Shown here: positions 7,961 through 15,061 of the stretch, in pieces
Position numbering within the stretch: position 1 is the stretch's first letter
Layout: every line of letters starts with the position of its first letter
Source: Bacillota bacterium
Lineage (GTDB): Bacteria; Bacillota; Clostridia; Christensenellales; Borkfalkiaceae
Direction of reading: 5' to 3'
DNA: 15,127 nt
Assembly (NCBI GenBank): GCA_003343765.1
Contig: QAKO01000061.1
Coordinates: 1-15,127, forward strand
Notes under the pieces: model-generated
The model's input: the letters and a program-made list of their open reading frames with translations, nothing else
What the model was told of the DNA's origin: nothing
Databases searched by the model: none
Position numbers and translations under genes: made by a program

Positions 7961-8128
7961 GGAACGAGGCAGGTCTCCTGGCTGATGCGTCAAACCGTTT
8001 GGCGCGCCTTCTCAGAGTTTCTCTCCAATGACATAATGCGCCTCGCGTCCGCAAACACAGTAATGGCTGTTGCGCGGGATTCCGACCCGCTTCCCTTTTC
8101 AGAACGTGATAACGTTCCACCTCGTACC
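7961..8128 (-). ncRNA. Cobalamin riboswitch (aptamer)
   Basis: The minus strand carries the B12 box AGCCAGGAGACCTGCC (7983-7968). Upstream lie AAAAGGGAA, a hairpin GCGGG/CCCGC (8090-8086 with 8078-8074) and the conserved ACTGT segment. The closing stem P1 is visible: GGTACGAGG (8128-8120) pairs with CCTCGTTCC (7969-7961), 8 of 9 positions. This class binds adenosylcobalamin or related cobalamins. It precedes a corrinoid-type importer and cbi genes, so high B12 should reduce their expression through the terminator downstream. Confidence 0.95.
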
Positions 8129-8149
8129 GTATTCAATTTTCTTACCACT

Positions 8150-8179
8150 ATATTACAGGATTTTTTATCGGAAAGTCAA
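8150..8179 (-). promoter_or_regulatory. Sigma-A promoter of the B12 operon
   Basis: On the minus strand, -35 TTGACT (8179-8174) and -10 TAATAT (8155-8150) are separated by 18 bp. Transcription should begin near 8143, about 15 nt before the riboswitch P1 stem. Confidence 0.8.
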
Positions 8180-8420
8180 ATAAATCAACTCTCTTATTTT
8201 GTCATAAAACTTTCTTTTGTTGCTTTTTTCTCTGTTTCATCCGTTTGATCCAAAAGAACGCTTTTTTCTCTTAAACCGCTTTCACTGTTCTTGCGTTTCC
8301 GCGTCAATGATCATGCAAGAATTGAGGACACTTTTTTCGCAACTCTTTTTACCGCAGATCATATGAACTTCTTTTTTTCTCAGAGTGTTGCACTTGATAG
8401 TATAATTCACCCGCCAATTT
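8180..8420. other. Intergenic stretch with no gene recognised
   Basis: This AT-rich spacer lies between the exporter terminator and the B12 promoter. It contains several runs of six or seven T on the plus strand and an isolated TATAAT at 8401-8406 with no good -35 partner. I see no coding frame with a ribosome binding site and no stable hairpin. Confidence 0.6.
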
Positions 8421-8452
8421 AAAAGGCATAAGCTTTTCAGCTTATGCCTTTT
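8421..8452 (-). terminator. Terminator of the marR-exporter operon
   Basis: A perfect 13-bp inverted repeat, AAAAGGCATAAGC (8421-8433) against GCTTATGCCTTTT (8440-8452), encloses a 6-nt loop, 15 nt after the exporter stop codon. Read on the minus strand it ends in GCCTTTT. The T tract is short, but the GC-cored stem and position support termination. Confidence 0.78.
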
Positions 8453-8466
8453 CCGCGTTTTTGCTC

Positions 8467-10395
8467 TTATTCCAATTCGAACGCACCCGTATACAGCTGA
8501 TAATAAACGCCCTTCTGTGCGATCAGCTGATCGTGCGAACCGCGCTCGATGATCCTGCCGTGATCCAAAACCATGATCGCATCCGAATTCTGAATGGTCG
8601 ACAGCCTGTGCGCGATCACGAACACCGTCCGTCCCTGCATCAGAGCATCCATGCCCTTCTGCACCAGGGCTTCCGTTCTGGTATCGATGGAAGACGTCGC
8701 TTCGTCCAAAATCATAACAGGCGGATCCGCTACCGCCGCACGGGCAATGGATATCAACTGTCTCTGCCCCTGCGAAAGGTTGGATGCCTCATGACGCAGC
8801 ACCGTGTTATACCCTTCCGGCAAACGCGTTATGAAATCATGCGCATTTGCAAGTTTCGCCGCCTCAATGCACTCCTCATCGGTTGCATCCAGTTTGCCGT
8901 AACGTATATTTTCCATGATCGTACCCGTAAACAGGTTCGTATCCTGCAGAACAATACCCATCGAACGGCGAAGATCGCCTTTTTTAATCTTGTTGATATT
9001 GATCCCGTCATAACGGATCTTGCCGTCCGCTATATCGTAAAACCGATTCAGCAGATTTGTGATCGTCGTCTTGCCCGCACCCGTCGCGCCTACAAAAGCG
9101 ATCTTCTGACCCGGTTTCGCGTAAATACTTACGTTATGCAGAACGATTTTATCGGGAACATATCCGAAATCCACATCGAAAAGCTGAATATCGCCTTTCA
9201 GTTCCGTATATGTGACACTGCCGTCCGCTTTGTGCGGATGACGCCATGCCCATTTTCCCGTACGCTCCGCGCTTTCCGTAATGTTTCCGTCTTCATCGAT
9301 TTTTGCGTTGACAAGCGTAACATACCCTTCATCCGTTTCCGGCTTTTCGTCCAGAAGTTCAAAGATACGTCCAGCGCCCGCAAGCCCCATGACTACCGAG
9401 TTGATCTGCATCGAAACCTGACCGATGTTCAGAGAGAACTGGCGGGACATATTCAGAAACGACGCAATCGTTGCACCCGTTAAAGCAGTCCAGCCCGTAA
9501 TCGATAAATTCTCTATCCCGAACAAAACCAAAAGCCCTGCCACGATCGCAACAAGCACAAACGCAAAATGTCCGATATTCATGACTGCCGGCATCAAAAT
9601 ATTACCGTAGGCATTCGCTTTATCCGACGCGTCGCAAAGCTGATCGTTGATCTTGTCAAAATCTTCCTTTGCCCGATCTTCATGGCAGAAAACTTTGATA
9701 ACTTTCTGACCGCCCATCATTTCTTCGATATAGCCTTCCGTTTTACCGATCGCTTCCTGCTGACGGATAAAGTAACGGGCACTCCTGCCCCCTACATACT
9801 TCGCCACAAGCAGCATCAGCGCGACTCCGAAAAAGACGACAAACATCAGCCACAGACTCATCAAAAGCATGATTACAAACAATACCAGAGCCGCCACGAT
9901 CGAATAGTACACCTGCGGAATACTCATCGATATGAGCTGACGCAGCGCGTCCGTATCGTTCGTATACGTACTCATGATATCGCCGTGCGTGTGCGTATCG
10001 AAATAGCGGATCGGCAAGGACTCCATCTTTCCGAACATATCATTACGCACGTGCATCAAAAAGCCTTGCGTCACGACCGCCATTGTCTGGTTATAGAAGA
10101 ACGACGCGCACAGTGCGATCACGTACATCAATCCCATGCCGCCAATGATATAGAACAGCGGAGTACTGATATCTGCCCACTGCGCACCCGCACGGATCGG
10201 ATCGATGATTTCCTGTATAACAAGATTCAGAAAGATCGACGAACTGATACCTGCTGCCGCCGTGATCATAATGCAGATAAACACTGCGATCAGGCGTATT
10301 TTGTAATAATGGAACAAATAGGAAAGAAGCCTTCCGAGCAATTTGAACGTATGAATTTTCGGCTTGCCCTGCAACGCCATATTCGGTTTACTCAT
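8467..10395 (-). CDS. Heterodimeric ABC exporter subunit with canonical ATPase site (BmrD/TM288-like)
   Basis: A 642-residue half-transporter: membrane domain (about 30-340, six helices expected), then an ABC ATPase. Motifs are Walker A GATGAGKT (436-443), Q-loop Gln484, signature LSQGQ (540-544), Walker B MILDEA (561-566) with the catalytic Glu present, and H-loop His596 in AHRLSTI. A polar insert of about 45 residues (356-400) lies between the domains. The partner is the upstream gene, whose ATP site is degenerate; together they match the BmrC/BmrD, LmrC/LmrD and TM287/TM288 type, which exports drugs or other amphiphilic compounds. ATG 10395 is chosen: AAGGAGG lies 8 nt before it, whereas the in-frame GTG at 10404 overlaps that site. 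It overlaps its partner gene by 8 nt. Substrate is unknown. Confidence 0.93.
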   Translation of the reverse strand: MSKPNMALQGKPKIHTFKLLGRLLSYLFHYYKIRLIAVFICIMITAAAGISSSIFLNLVIQEIIDPIRAGAQWADISTPLFYIIGGMGLMYVIALCASFFYNQTMAVVTQGFLMHVRNDMFGKMESLPIRYFDTHTHGDIMSTYTNDTDALRQLISMSIPQVYYSIVAALVLFVIMLLMSLWLMFVVFFGVALMLLVAKYVGGRSARYFIRQQEAIGKTEGYIEEMMGGQKVIKVFCHEDRAKEDFDKINDQLCDASDKANAYGNILMPAVMNIGHFAFVLVAIVAGLLVLFGIENLSITGWTALTGATIASFLNMSRQFSLNIGQVSMQINSVVMGLAGAGRIFELLDEKPETDEGYVTLVNAKIDEDGNITESAERTGKWAWRHPHKADGSVTYTELKGDIQLFDVDFGYVPDKIVLHNVSIYAKPGQKIAFVGATGAGKTTITNLLNRFYDIADGKIRYDGININKIKKGDLRRSMGIVLQDTNLFTGTIMENIRYGKLDATDEECIEAAKLANAHDFITRLPEGYNTVLRHEASNLSQGQRQLISIARAAVADPPVMILDEATSSIDTRTEALVQKGMDALMQGRTVFVIAHRLSTIQNSDAIMVLDHGRIIERGSHDQLIAQKGVYYQLYTGAFELE

Positions 10396-12169
10396 GCGAG
10401 ACACCTCCTTCGGCCGCTGCGCCTATTTTGTTCTGCGAATAATATACTTCCTGGTAAATTTCGTTGGTTTTCAGCAATTCTTCATGCGTACCGACCGCAT
10501 TGATCTTACCGCCGTCCATCACGACGATCTGATCCGCATCCTGCACAGACGAAACACGCTGCGCAATGATGATCTTCGTAACATTCGGGATCTGTTCCCG
10601 GAATGACTTGCGGATCATCGCATCCGTCTTTGTATCGACCGCACTCGTCGAATCGTCCAGAATCAGAACTTTCGGATCTTTCAAAAGTGCGCGCGCGATG
10701 CAAAGACGCTGTTTCTGTCCGCCCGAAACGTTCGTGCCGCCCTGCTCGATGTATGTATCGTATTTATCCGGGAATGTCTGGATAAAATCATCTGCACACG
10801 CAAGTTTGCATACGCGCAGCATTTCATCGTCCGTCGCATCCTCTTTTCCCCAGCGCAGATTGTCTTTGATCGTTCCCGAAAACAATACGTTCTTCTGCAA
10901 TACCATCGCAACTTTGTTGCGCAACGTTTCCAGATCGTAATCCTTGACGTTCACGCCGCCGACATATACCGCGCCTTCCGTCGTATCGTAAAGCCGCGGG
11001 ATCAGGTTCACCAGCGTCGATTTCGACGCACCTGTTCCGCCCAGAATACCGATCGTCTGTCCCGACTTGATATGCAGGTTCACATCCGCCAACGCAAATT
11101 TCTCCGCATCTTTCGAATATTTGAAACTTACGTTTTCAAAAAGAATATCTCCGTCTTTTACTTCTTTCACCGCATTTTCAGGGGAAACAATGTTGCTCTT
11201 CTCTTTCAGCACTTCCACAATACGTTCCGCAGACGTGCGCGCAATGATGATCATGACAAGCACCATCGAAAGCTGCATCACCGCCGACAAGATCTGCGAC
11301 GCGTACATGATCAGTACCGTCAGCTTTTCTTCGCCCACAGGATCGGCAGGATTGTTTACCGTCAGAAGGGACGCCAGAAGGAAAATCAACAGGAACGAGA
11401 ACCAGATACAGAACTGCATCACAGGCGCATTCACAGCCATGATACGCTCTGCCAACGTGAAGTCCTTGCGCACATCTTCCGATGCCTTTTCAAACTTTTT
11501 CTTTTCAAAATCTTCCCGTACAAACGATTTTACTACGCGGATACCTTTGATATCTTCCCGTACGGAACGATTCATGTTATCGTATTTGTTGAATACACGA
11601 ACAAATATCGGATGCGTTTTGAAAATTATTACAACAAGTACAGCCGCAAGCAACGGAACCAATGCAAGAAATACCCACGATATCGTCACGTTTACCGTAA
11701 ACGCCATCGCCAATGAGAAAATCAGCATCAGCGGACAGCGGATCGCCACTCGTATGATCATCATGTACGCCATCTGTATGTTCGTCACATCCGTCGTCTG
11801 ACGCGTCACCAGGCTCGACGTCGAAAATTTATCGATGTTCGAAAATGAATAATCCTGGATCGCATAGTACATGTCCTTGCGCAGATTTTTCGCAAATCCC
11901 GCACTCGCCCTCGCCGCAAATCTGCCCGATAACATACCCGTCACCAGCGACAGCACCGCCATCGCAATCAATATCCCGCCATAGATGAGAATCGTCGACA
12001 TCTGTACCCCTTCCGTCGACGTCGTACCGCTCGGATTGATCTTCGCAATAAATTGCATGATCACCAACGGCATCAGACACTCCAGTATGACTTCGATCGA
12101 TACGAAGATCGGTGAAAGTATGGACGGTTTCTTGTACTCCCGTATACTTTTCGCCAAAGTCTTAACCAT
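10388..12169 (-). CDS. Heterodimeric ABC exporter subunit with degenerate ATPase site (BmrC/TM287-like)
   Basis: A 593-residue half-transporter: membrane domain (about 15-320) followed by an ABC ATPase. Walker A reads GGTGASKST (377-385), with Ser382 where Gly normally precedes Lys; Q-loop Gln425; signature VSGGQ (481-485) is intact. After Walker B VLILD (501-505), Asp506 replaces the catalytic Glu, and Gln537 (IIIAQR) replaces the H-loop His. This is the pattern known for TM287 and BmrC, where one of the two composite ATP sites does not turn over. It therefore probably works with the next gene product as a heterodimer. The start has AAAGGAG 7 nt upstream; the gene follows marR by 78 nt and overlaps its partner by 8 nt. 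Control by the MarR protein is inferred. Confidence 0.93.
   Translation of the reverse strand: MVKTLAKSIREYKKPSILSPIFVSIEVILECLMPLVIMQFIAKINPSGTTSTEGVQMSTILIYGGILIAMAVLSLVTGMLSGRFAARASAGFAKNLRKDMYYAIQDYSFSNIDKFSTSSLVTRQTTDVTNIQMAYMMIIRVAIRCPLMLIFSLAMAFTVNVTISWVFLALVPLLAAVLVVIIFKTHPIFVRVFNKYDNMNRSVREDIKGIRVVKSFVREDFEKKKFEKASEDVRKDFTLAERIMAVNAPVMQFCIWFSFLLIFLLASLLTVNNPADPVGEEKLTVLIMYASQILSAVMQLSMVLVMIIIARTSAERIVEVLKEKSNIVSPENAVKEVKDGDILFENVSFKYSKDAEKFALADVNLHIKSGQTIGILGGTGASKSTLVNLIPRLYDTTEGAVYVGGVNVKDYDLETLRNKVAMVLQKNVLFSGTIKDNLRWGKEDATDDEMLRVCKLACADDFIQTFPDKYDTYIEQGGTNVSGGQKQRLCIARALLKDPKVLILDDSTSAVDTKTDAMIRKSFREQIPNVTKIIIAQRVSSVQDADQIVVMDGGKINAVGTHEELLKTNEIYQEVYYSQNKIGAAAEGGVSHE
10404..10410 (-). 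promoter_or_regulatory. Ribosome binding site of the second exporter gene
   Basis: AAGGAGG ends 8 nt before ATG 10395 and lies inside the end of the upstream exporter gene. It shows that GTG 10404, which overlaps it, is not the start. Confidence 0.8.
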
Positions 12170-12247
12170 CTCTAAACTCCTTTAAAATTTTTACCTGTCC
12201 ATTCTCTTACGCGCGCCCCTGCCCGCATAAGCCCCATAACAATCCGC

Positions 12248-12688
12248 TCACTCGCACTTTTCAAGATTCGCACACATCCGGTCTATGTACCCGAAAAATC
12301 TTTCCAGCTCTTCCTGCGTAAATCCTTCCGTCATCTGTGCTTCCGCTCGCTCGATCTGCGCGCCTATCTGCTTTCTTATCTCCTGCGCATACTCCGTCAG
12401 CACGATCTTCTTCAGCCGCGCATCATATTCCACCGGTACCCTGCATATCAGTCCGCCCCGCTCCATCGCCTTTAAAAGCTCCGTCGCCGTTGACCTGCGT
12501 ATCTTGAACTCCGCCTCTACATCCCTCTGAAATATATCCCGATCCGTATTCCGAAACAAAAAATGGAGTACCCATGTCTGAATACCCGTCAACGTTTCGT
12601 TTTCTCGTATCGCCGGTATGTTCGAAAGTACCTGATTCAGCCTTCGGTTCAACGATTTTACCATGTACCCGATGTGCCGCTTTTCCAT
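12248..12688 (-). CDS. MarR-family transcriptional regulator
   Basis: A 146-residue winged-helix regulator, the usual MarR length. The DNA-binding part spans about residues 50-100: a recognition region around FKIRRSTATELLKAMERGGL (61-80) and a wing with DARLKKIVLTEYA (89-101), matching the MarR 'D.R..ki.LT' pattern. Flanking helices should form the dimer interface. ATG 12688 is chosen because GAGGG lies 4 nt before it and upstream in-frame ATGs lie in or before the promoter. It heads an operon with two exporter genes, and an inverted repeat covers its promoter, so it probably represses its own operon until a ligand (perhaps an exported compound) binds. Two Cys near the C-terminus (139, 145) are noted; redox sensing is not supported further. 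Confidence 0.92.
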   Translation of the reverse strand: MEKRHIGYMVKSLNRRLNQVLSNIPAIRENETLTGIQTWVLHFLFRNTDRDIFQRDVEAEFKIRRSTATELLKAMERGGLICRVPVEYDARLKKIVLTEYAQEIRKQIGAQIERAEAQMTEGFTQEELERFFGYIDRMCANLEKCE

Positions 12689-12703
12689 CGCGCCCTCACA
12701 AAT

Positions 12704-12720
12704 TGTTAGGTTATCTAACA
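12704..12720. promoter_or_regulatory. Probable MarR operator
   Basis: TGTTAG (12704-12709) and CTAACA (12715-12720) form a perfect 6-bp inverted repeat with a 5-nt spacer. It shares one base with the -10 box and covers the expected transcription start, a position typical of a repressor site. Binding by the adjacent MarR protein is inferred. Confidence 0.75.
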
Positions 12721-12747
12721 TTATATCCATTTCATTAAAATTGTCAA
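12720..12747 (-). promoter_or_regulatory. Consensus sigma-A promoter of the marR-exporter operon
   Basis: On the minus strand, -35 TTGACA (12747-12742) and -10 TATAAT (12725-12720) are both perfect consensus, with a 16-bp spacer. The start point should be near 12713, about 25 nt before the marR ATG. Such a strong promoter next to an operator fits tight repression. Confidence 0.88.
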
Positions 12748-12857
12748 CGATTTGAACCGCCCTTCCTGTTATGTTTTTGTGAAAAATTTACACTGACGCA
12801 CCCCCTTATCCATTCATTTTTTTTATAACTTATTCGGAAAATAATTGCACCGCCAAA

Positions 12858-12886
12858 TTGACTTTTCCCGCACAATGACATACAAT
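12858..12886 (+). promoter_or_regulatory. Sigma-A promoter of the DUF1275 gene
   Basis: -35 TTGACT (12858-12863) and -10 TACAAT (12881-12886) are separated by 17 bp. Transcription should begin near 12893, which excludes the in-frame start candidates at 12845 and 12875. Confidence 0.82.
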
Positions 12887-12916
12887 ATTTTTGAATTTAT
12901 AAAGGATCTTCACACT

Positions 12917-13711
12917 ATGAAACACTCCCAAAGATATTCCGCCGAAAATTCCATCTTCATTTTTTTGTCTTTCGCCGTGGCGGGCGGATTTCTCGAAGCT
13001 TTTACATATCTTCTCCACGGCGGCGTTTTCTGCAACGCGCAGACCGGTAACCTTGTCTTATTCACCCTCAACCTATGCACCGGTGAATTCTCCAATGCTT
13101 CCCGTTACTTGTTTTCTATTCTCGCCTATCTCTTCGGCATCCTCGTTTCCGCCATTCTCCCCACCATATTTAAACGCAAACATCCCTATATTGCAGTCGC
13201 AGGCTTCGAAATCATTGCACTCGCGGCGATCTCTTTCATACCAAAAAACGCTTCCGATTGGTTCACTTACGTTTCCGTCGCTTTCCTGTGCGCCCTTCAA
13301 TACAACACTTTCACCGATTGCCGCGGCGCAAAACTGGCCACCACTTTCTGCACAAACAATATGCGCCAGGCCGTTCTCAATCTGCATGGCGGAATCCTTG
13401 AAAAAAACAAATCCAAACTCCGCAAGAGCGGGATCTATACCATCGTCATCATTGCCTTTATCGTAGGCGCGGCTCTCGGCGGATTCACCGCTCAATACCT
13501 CGGCAATTATTCGGCTCTCGTCTGCGCTATTGCCCTGCTCCCCGCTTTCTTCCGTATTCTCTGCGATGAATTCAAATCTTCACCCCGAAAATCTCTTTTA
13601 AACAATGAAACGGCTTCTTCCGACCCCACAGGAAATATTGTCAGCGAAGCCGATCCCGTTCAGAACACGGCCGGTCAGAATGAAATAAACAGCACCGAAA
13701 ATAAAAACTGA
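12917..13711 (+). CDS. DUF1275 / YoaK-family membrane protein
   Basis: A 264-residue integral membrane protein. The N-terminal AVAGGFLEAFTYLLHGGVFCNAQTGN region (residues 20-44) is the hallmark of DUF1275 (YoaK), a family without an established biochemical role. Hydrophobic segments are visible at about 11-32, 65-85, 92-108, 116-130, 173-195 and 198-215. The family is usually near 220 residues; here a polar, Asn/Ser/Glu-rich tail of about 45 residues (220-264) follows the last helix. ATG 12917 is chosen because it is the first in-frame ATG downstream of the promoter and AAAGGA lies 10 nt before it. The gene is divergent from marR with its own promoter, and no copy of the MarR repeat is seen at that promoter. 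It is followed by terminator hairpins and appears monocistronic. Confidence 0.88.
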   Translation: MKHSQRYSAENSIFIFLSFAVAGGFLEAFTYLLHGGVFCNAQTGNLVLFTLNLCTGEFSNASRYLFSILAYLFGILVSAILPTIFKRKHPYIAVAGFEIIALAAISFIPKNASDWFTYVSVAFLCALQYNTFTDCRGAKLATTFCTNNMRQAVLNLHGGILEKNKSKLRKSGIYTIVIIAFIVGAALGGFTAQYLGNYSALVCAIALLPAFFRILCDEFKSSPRKSLLNNETASSDPTGNIVSEADPVQNTAGQNEINSTENKN

Positions 13712-13721
13712 AATGTACGTA

Positions 13722-13761
13722 TAAAGCCGCGGCTTGCATTCAGTAGCGAGCCGCGGCTTTA
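13722..13761 (+). terminator. Terminator hairpin after the DUF1275 gene
   Basis: TAAAGCCGCGGCT (13722-13734) pairs perfectly with AGCCGCGGCTTTA (13749-13761) around a 14-nt loop, starting 10 nt after the stop codon. The GC-rich 13-bp stem is followed by ACCTTTATT-like sequence, a poor T tract, so the second hairpin may do part of the work. Confidence 0.7.
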
Positions 13762-13770
13762 CCTTTATTC

Positions 13771-13811
13771 AAAAAAACCGCAATGCGCACTTAGTGCGCA
13801 TTGCGGTTTTT
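13771..13811 (-). terminator. Bidirectional terminator between the DUF1275 and lacI-type genes
   Basis: An 18-bp perfect inverted repeat (13773-13790 with 13794-13811) has a 3-nt loop. Read on the minus strand, it ends in seven T and lies 31 nt after the regulator's stop. Read on the plus strand, it ends in five T. It should stop both converging transcripts. Confidence 0.88.
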
Positions 13812-13842
13812 CCATTTTTAATACTATATTTTTCAGTGTCTG

Positions 13843-14847
13843 TCAACGCGTTGATTTGCCTTTCACCAAGAAAGAACGGTGCGTGGAACGGAATGTCGGA
13901 AGTTCTTCCGCTTTCCCTGAAAGAAGATGCAACATCAACTGCGCCCCAGCCTCCGCAAACGCTTCGCATCCGACATCGATCGTTGTCAGCAAACGCGGCA
14001 TGCGCATCATAAACTGTATATTGTCACACCCCACAATACCGTAATCCTTTCCGAGTTCTTTGCCGCGCCCTTCCAGCGCTTCTATAATGATAAACGCGAT
14101 AATGTCATTGAAACAGAAAATTCCGTCAATGCCGTCCTGCACAAGCGAATCTACAATCGTCTCAAATTCTTGCTCACGTATATAATAAATGTGCGACGGC
14201 TCTATACTCGCTCCGCCTTCCGCCAATCCCTCTTCAAACCCTTTCTGCCTGTCCAGACACACTTTGACATTATGCCAGCTTCCGACATACGCGAATTTTT
14301 TATAACCGCATTCCAATAAATGCTGCGCCGCCAGATACCCGCCGTAAACCTCGTCCGCATCGATGCCGTGCATTCCGTAAGGCTTTCCGTCCCTTCCGAA
14401 AATTTCAAACGGGATCCCCGTATCTTTAATAAAATTCACCATATCCGCCGCTGGCTCCAGAAACGAAAGAATTCCGTCAGGCTTCCGCGCCACTACACTC
14501 CGGATCATATCATAATCTACATACGCAGATTTTCCGTTGTTGCTGAATATGATCGAATTATATCCCTTTTCTTCAAACCGCTTGGAAATAATATCCGTCG
14601 TATATGAATAAAACGGGTTGGTCAGATCGTCGAATAAAATTGCGATTGTATGCGTCGACCCGCTGCGAAGCCCCGATGCATTCATATCGACAATGTATCC
14701 CAGTTCCTTGCAGGCAGTCGTTACCTTCTCTTCCACTTCTTTTGTATAGTACGGCTTTTTGTTCAGAACACGCGATACCGTATTGACCGATAATCCCGTG
14801 CGCGCCGCAATATCCTTTAAGGTAACTTTCTTCTTGTTTTCTTCCAT
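13843..14847 (-). CDS. LacI-family transcriptional regulator
   Basis: A 334-residue LacI/GalR regulator of normal length. The helix-turn-helix is VTLKDIAARTGLSVNTVSRV (8-27), with a hinge near ASGLRSG (57-63). The sugar-binding-like core begins at TIAILFDDLTNPFYS (67-81), with RQKGFEEGL (200-208), FCFNDIIAF (244-252), VGCDNI (272-277, usually GFDN) and LLTTID (286-291). ATG 14847 is chosen because AGGGG precedes it at about 6 nt; the frame-extending TTG at 14853 lies next to that site. No sugar transport or catabolic gene adjoins it in the window, so its targets are unknown. A LacI-type half-symmetric site at its own start point suggests autoregulation. Confidence 0.92.
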   Translation of the reverse strand: MEENKKKVTLKDIAARTGLSVNTVSRVLNKKPYYTKEVEEKVTTACKELGYIVDMNASGLRSGSTHTIAILFDDLTNPFYSYTTDIISKRFEEKGYNSIIFSNNGKSAYVDYDMIRSVVARKPDGILSFLEPAADMVNFIKDTGIPFEIFGRDGKPYGMHGIDADEVYGGYLAAQHLLECGYKKFAYVGSWHNVKVCLDRQKGFEEGLAEGGASIEPSHIYYIREQEFETIVDSLVQDGIDGIFCFNDIIAFIIIEALEGRGKELGKDYGIVGCDNIQFMMRMPRLLTTIDVGCEAFAEAGAQLMLHLLSGKAEELPTFRSTHRSFLVKGKSTR

Positions 14848-14861
14848 AACCAACCCCTGTC

Positions 14862-14875
14862 TGTAAACGTTATTT
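14862..14875. promoter_or_regulatory. Possible LacI-type operator (autoregulation)
   Basis: TGTAAACGTTATTT has the central CG and one good half (TGTAAACG) of LacI-family operators; the other half is imperfect. It lies at the expected transcription start of the regulator gene. Confidence 0.4.
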
Positions 14876-14883
14876 CATAAAAT

Positions 14884-14912
14884 AGAATACCACATTTTAC
14901 CTATTCTGTCAA
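14884..14912 (-). promoter_or_regulatory. Sigma-A promoter of the LacI-family gene
   Basis: On the minus strand, -35 TTGACA (14912-14907) and -10 TATTCT (14889-14884) are 17 bp apart. The start should be near 14877, about 30 nt before the ATG. Confidence 0.82.
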
Positions 14913-15014
14913 TACTTCGCCCGAATTTGACCCGCCCCTGCCTGCCTTTTTATCCCCTTTCCTTGTAAATGACACAATCAAAATTAAAAAATTTTTGAAA
15001 ATGCATGAAAATTG

Positions 15015-15043
15015 TTTTACTTTTTCTGAAAATCATGTATAAT
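15015..15043 (+). promoter_or_regulatory. Probable promoter of the tRNA gene
   Basis: -10 TATAAT (15038-15043) is perfect. TTTTAC at 15015-15020 is a weak -35 at 17 bp. The start would fall near 15050, about 12 nt before the tRNA. Confidence 0.65.
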
Positions 15044-15061
15044 AGATTATGCTGTTTTAAA

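Noticed and set aside
7949..8248. Plus-strand 99-codon frame across the leader
   Set aside because: It lies antisense to the cobalamin riboswitch and promoter, which explain this sequence.
8281..8363. 26-codon minus-strand frame with two Cys in the spacer downstream of the exporter operon
   Set aside because: No proper ribosome binding site or promoter, and it is short enough to be chance.
8461..9483. Long plus-strand open frame opposite the exporter gene, and similar plus-strand frames opposite the cbi genes
   Set aside because: They are shadows of well-recognised minus-strand genes, with Arg/His/Pro-rich composition and no motif or ribosome binding site.
12721..12730. Upstream ATG starts for the MarR gene
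   Set aside because: They fall within or upstream of the -10 box, so they would not be in the transcript; ATG 12688 has GAGGG before it.
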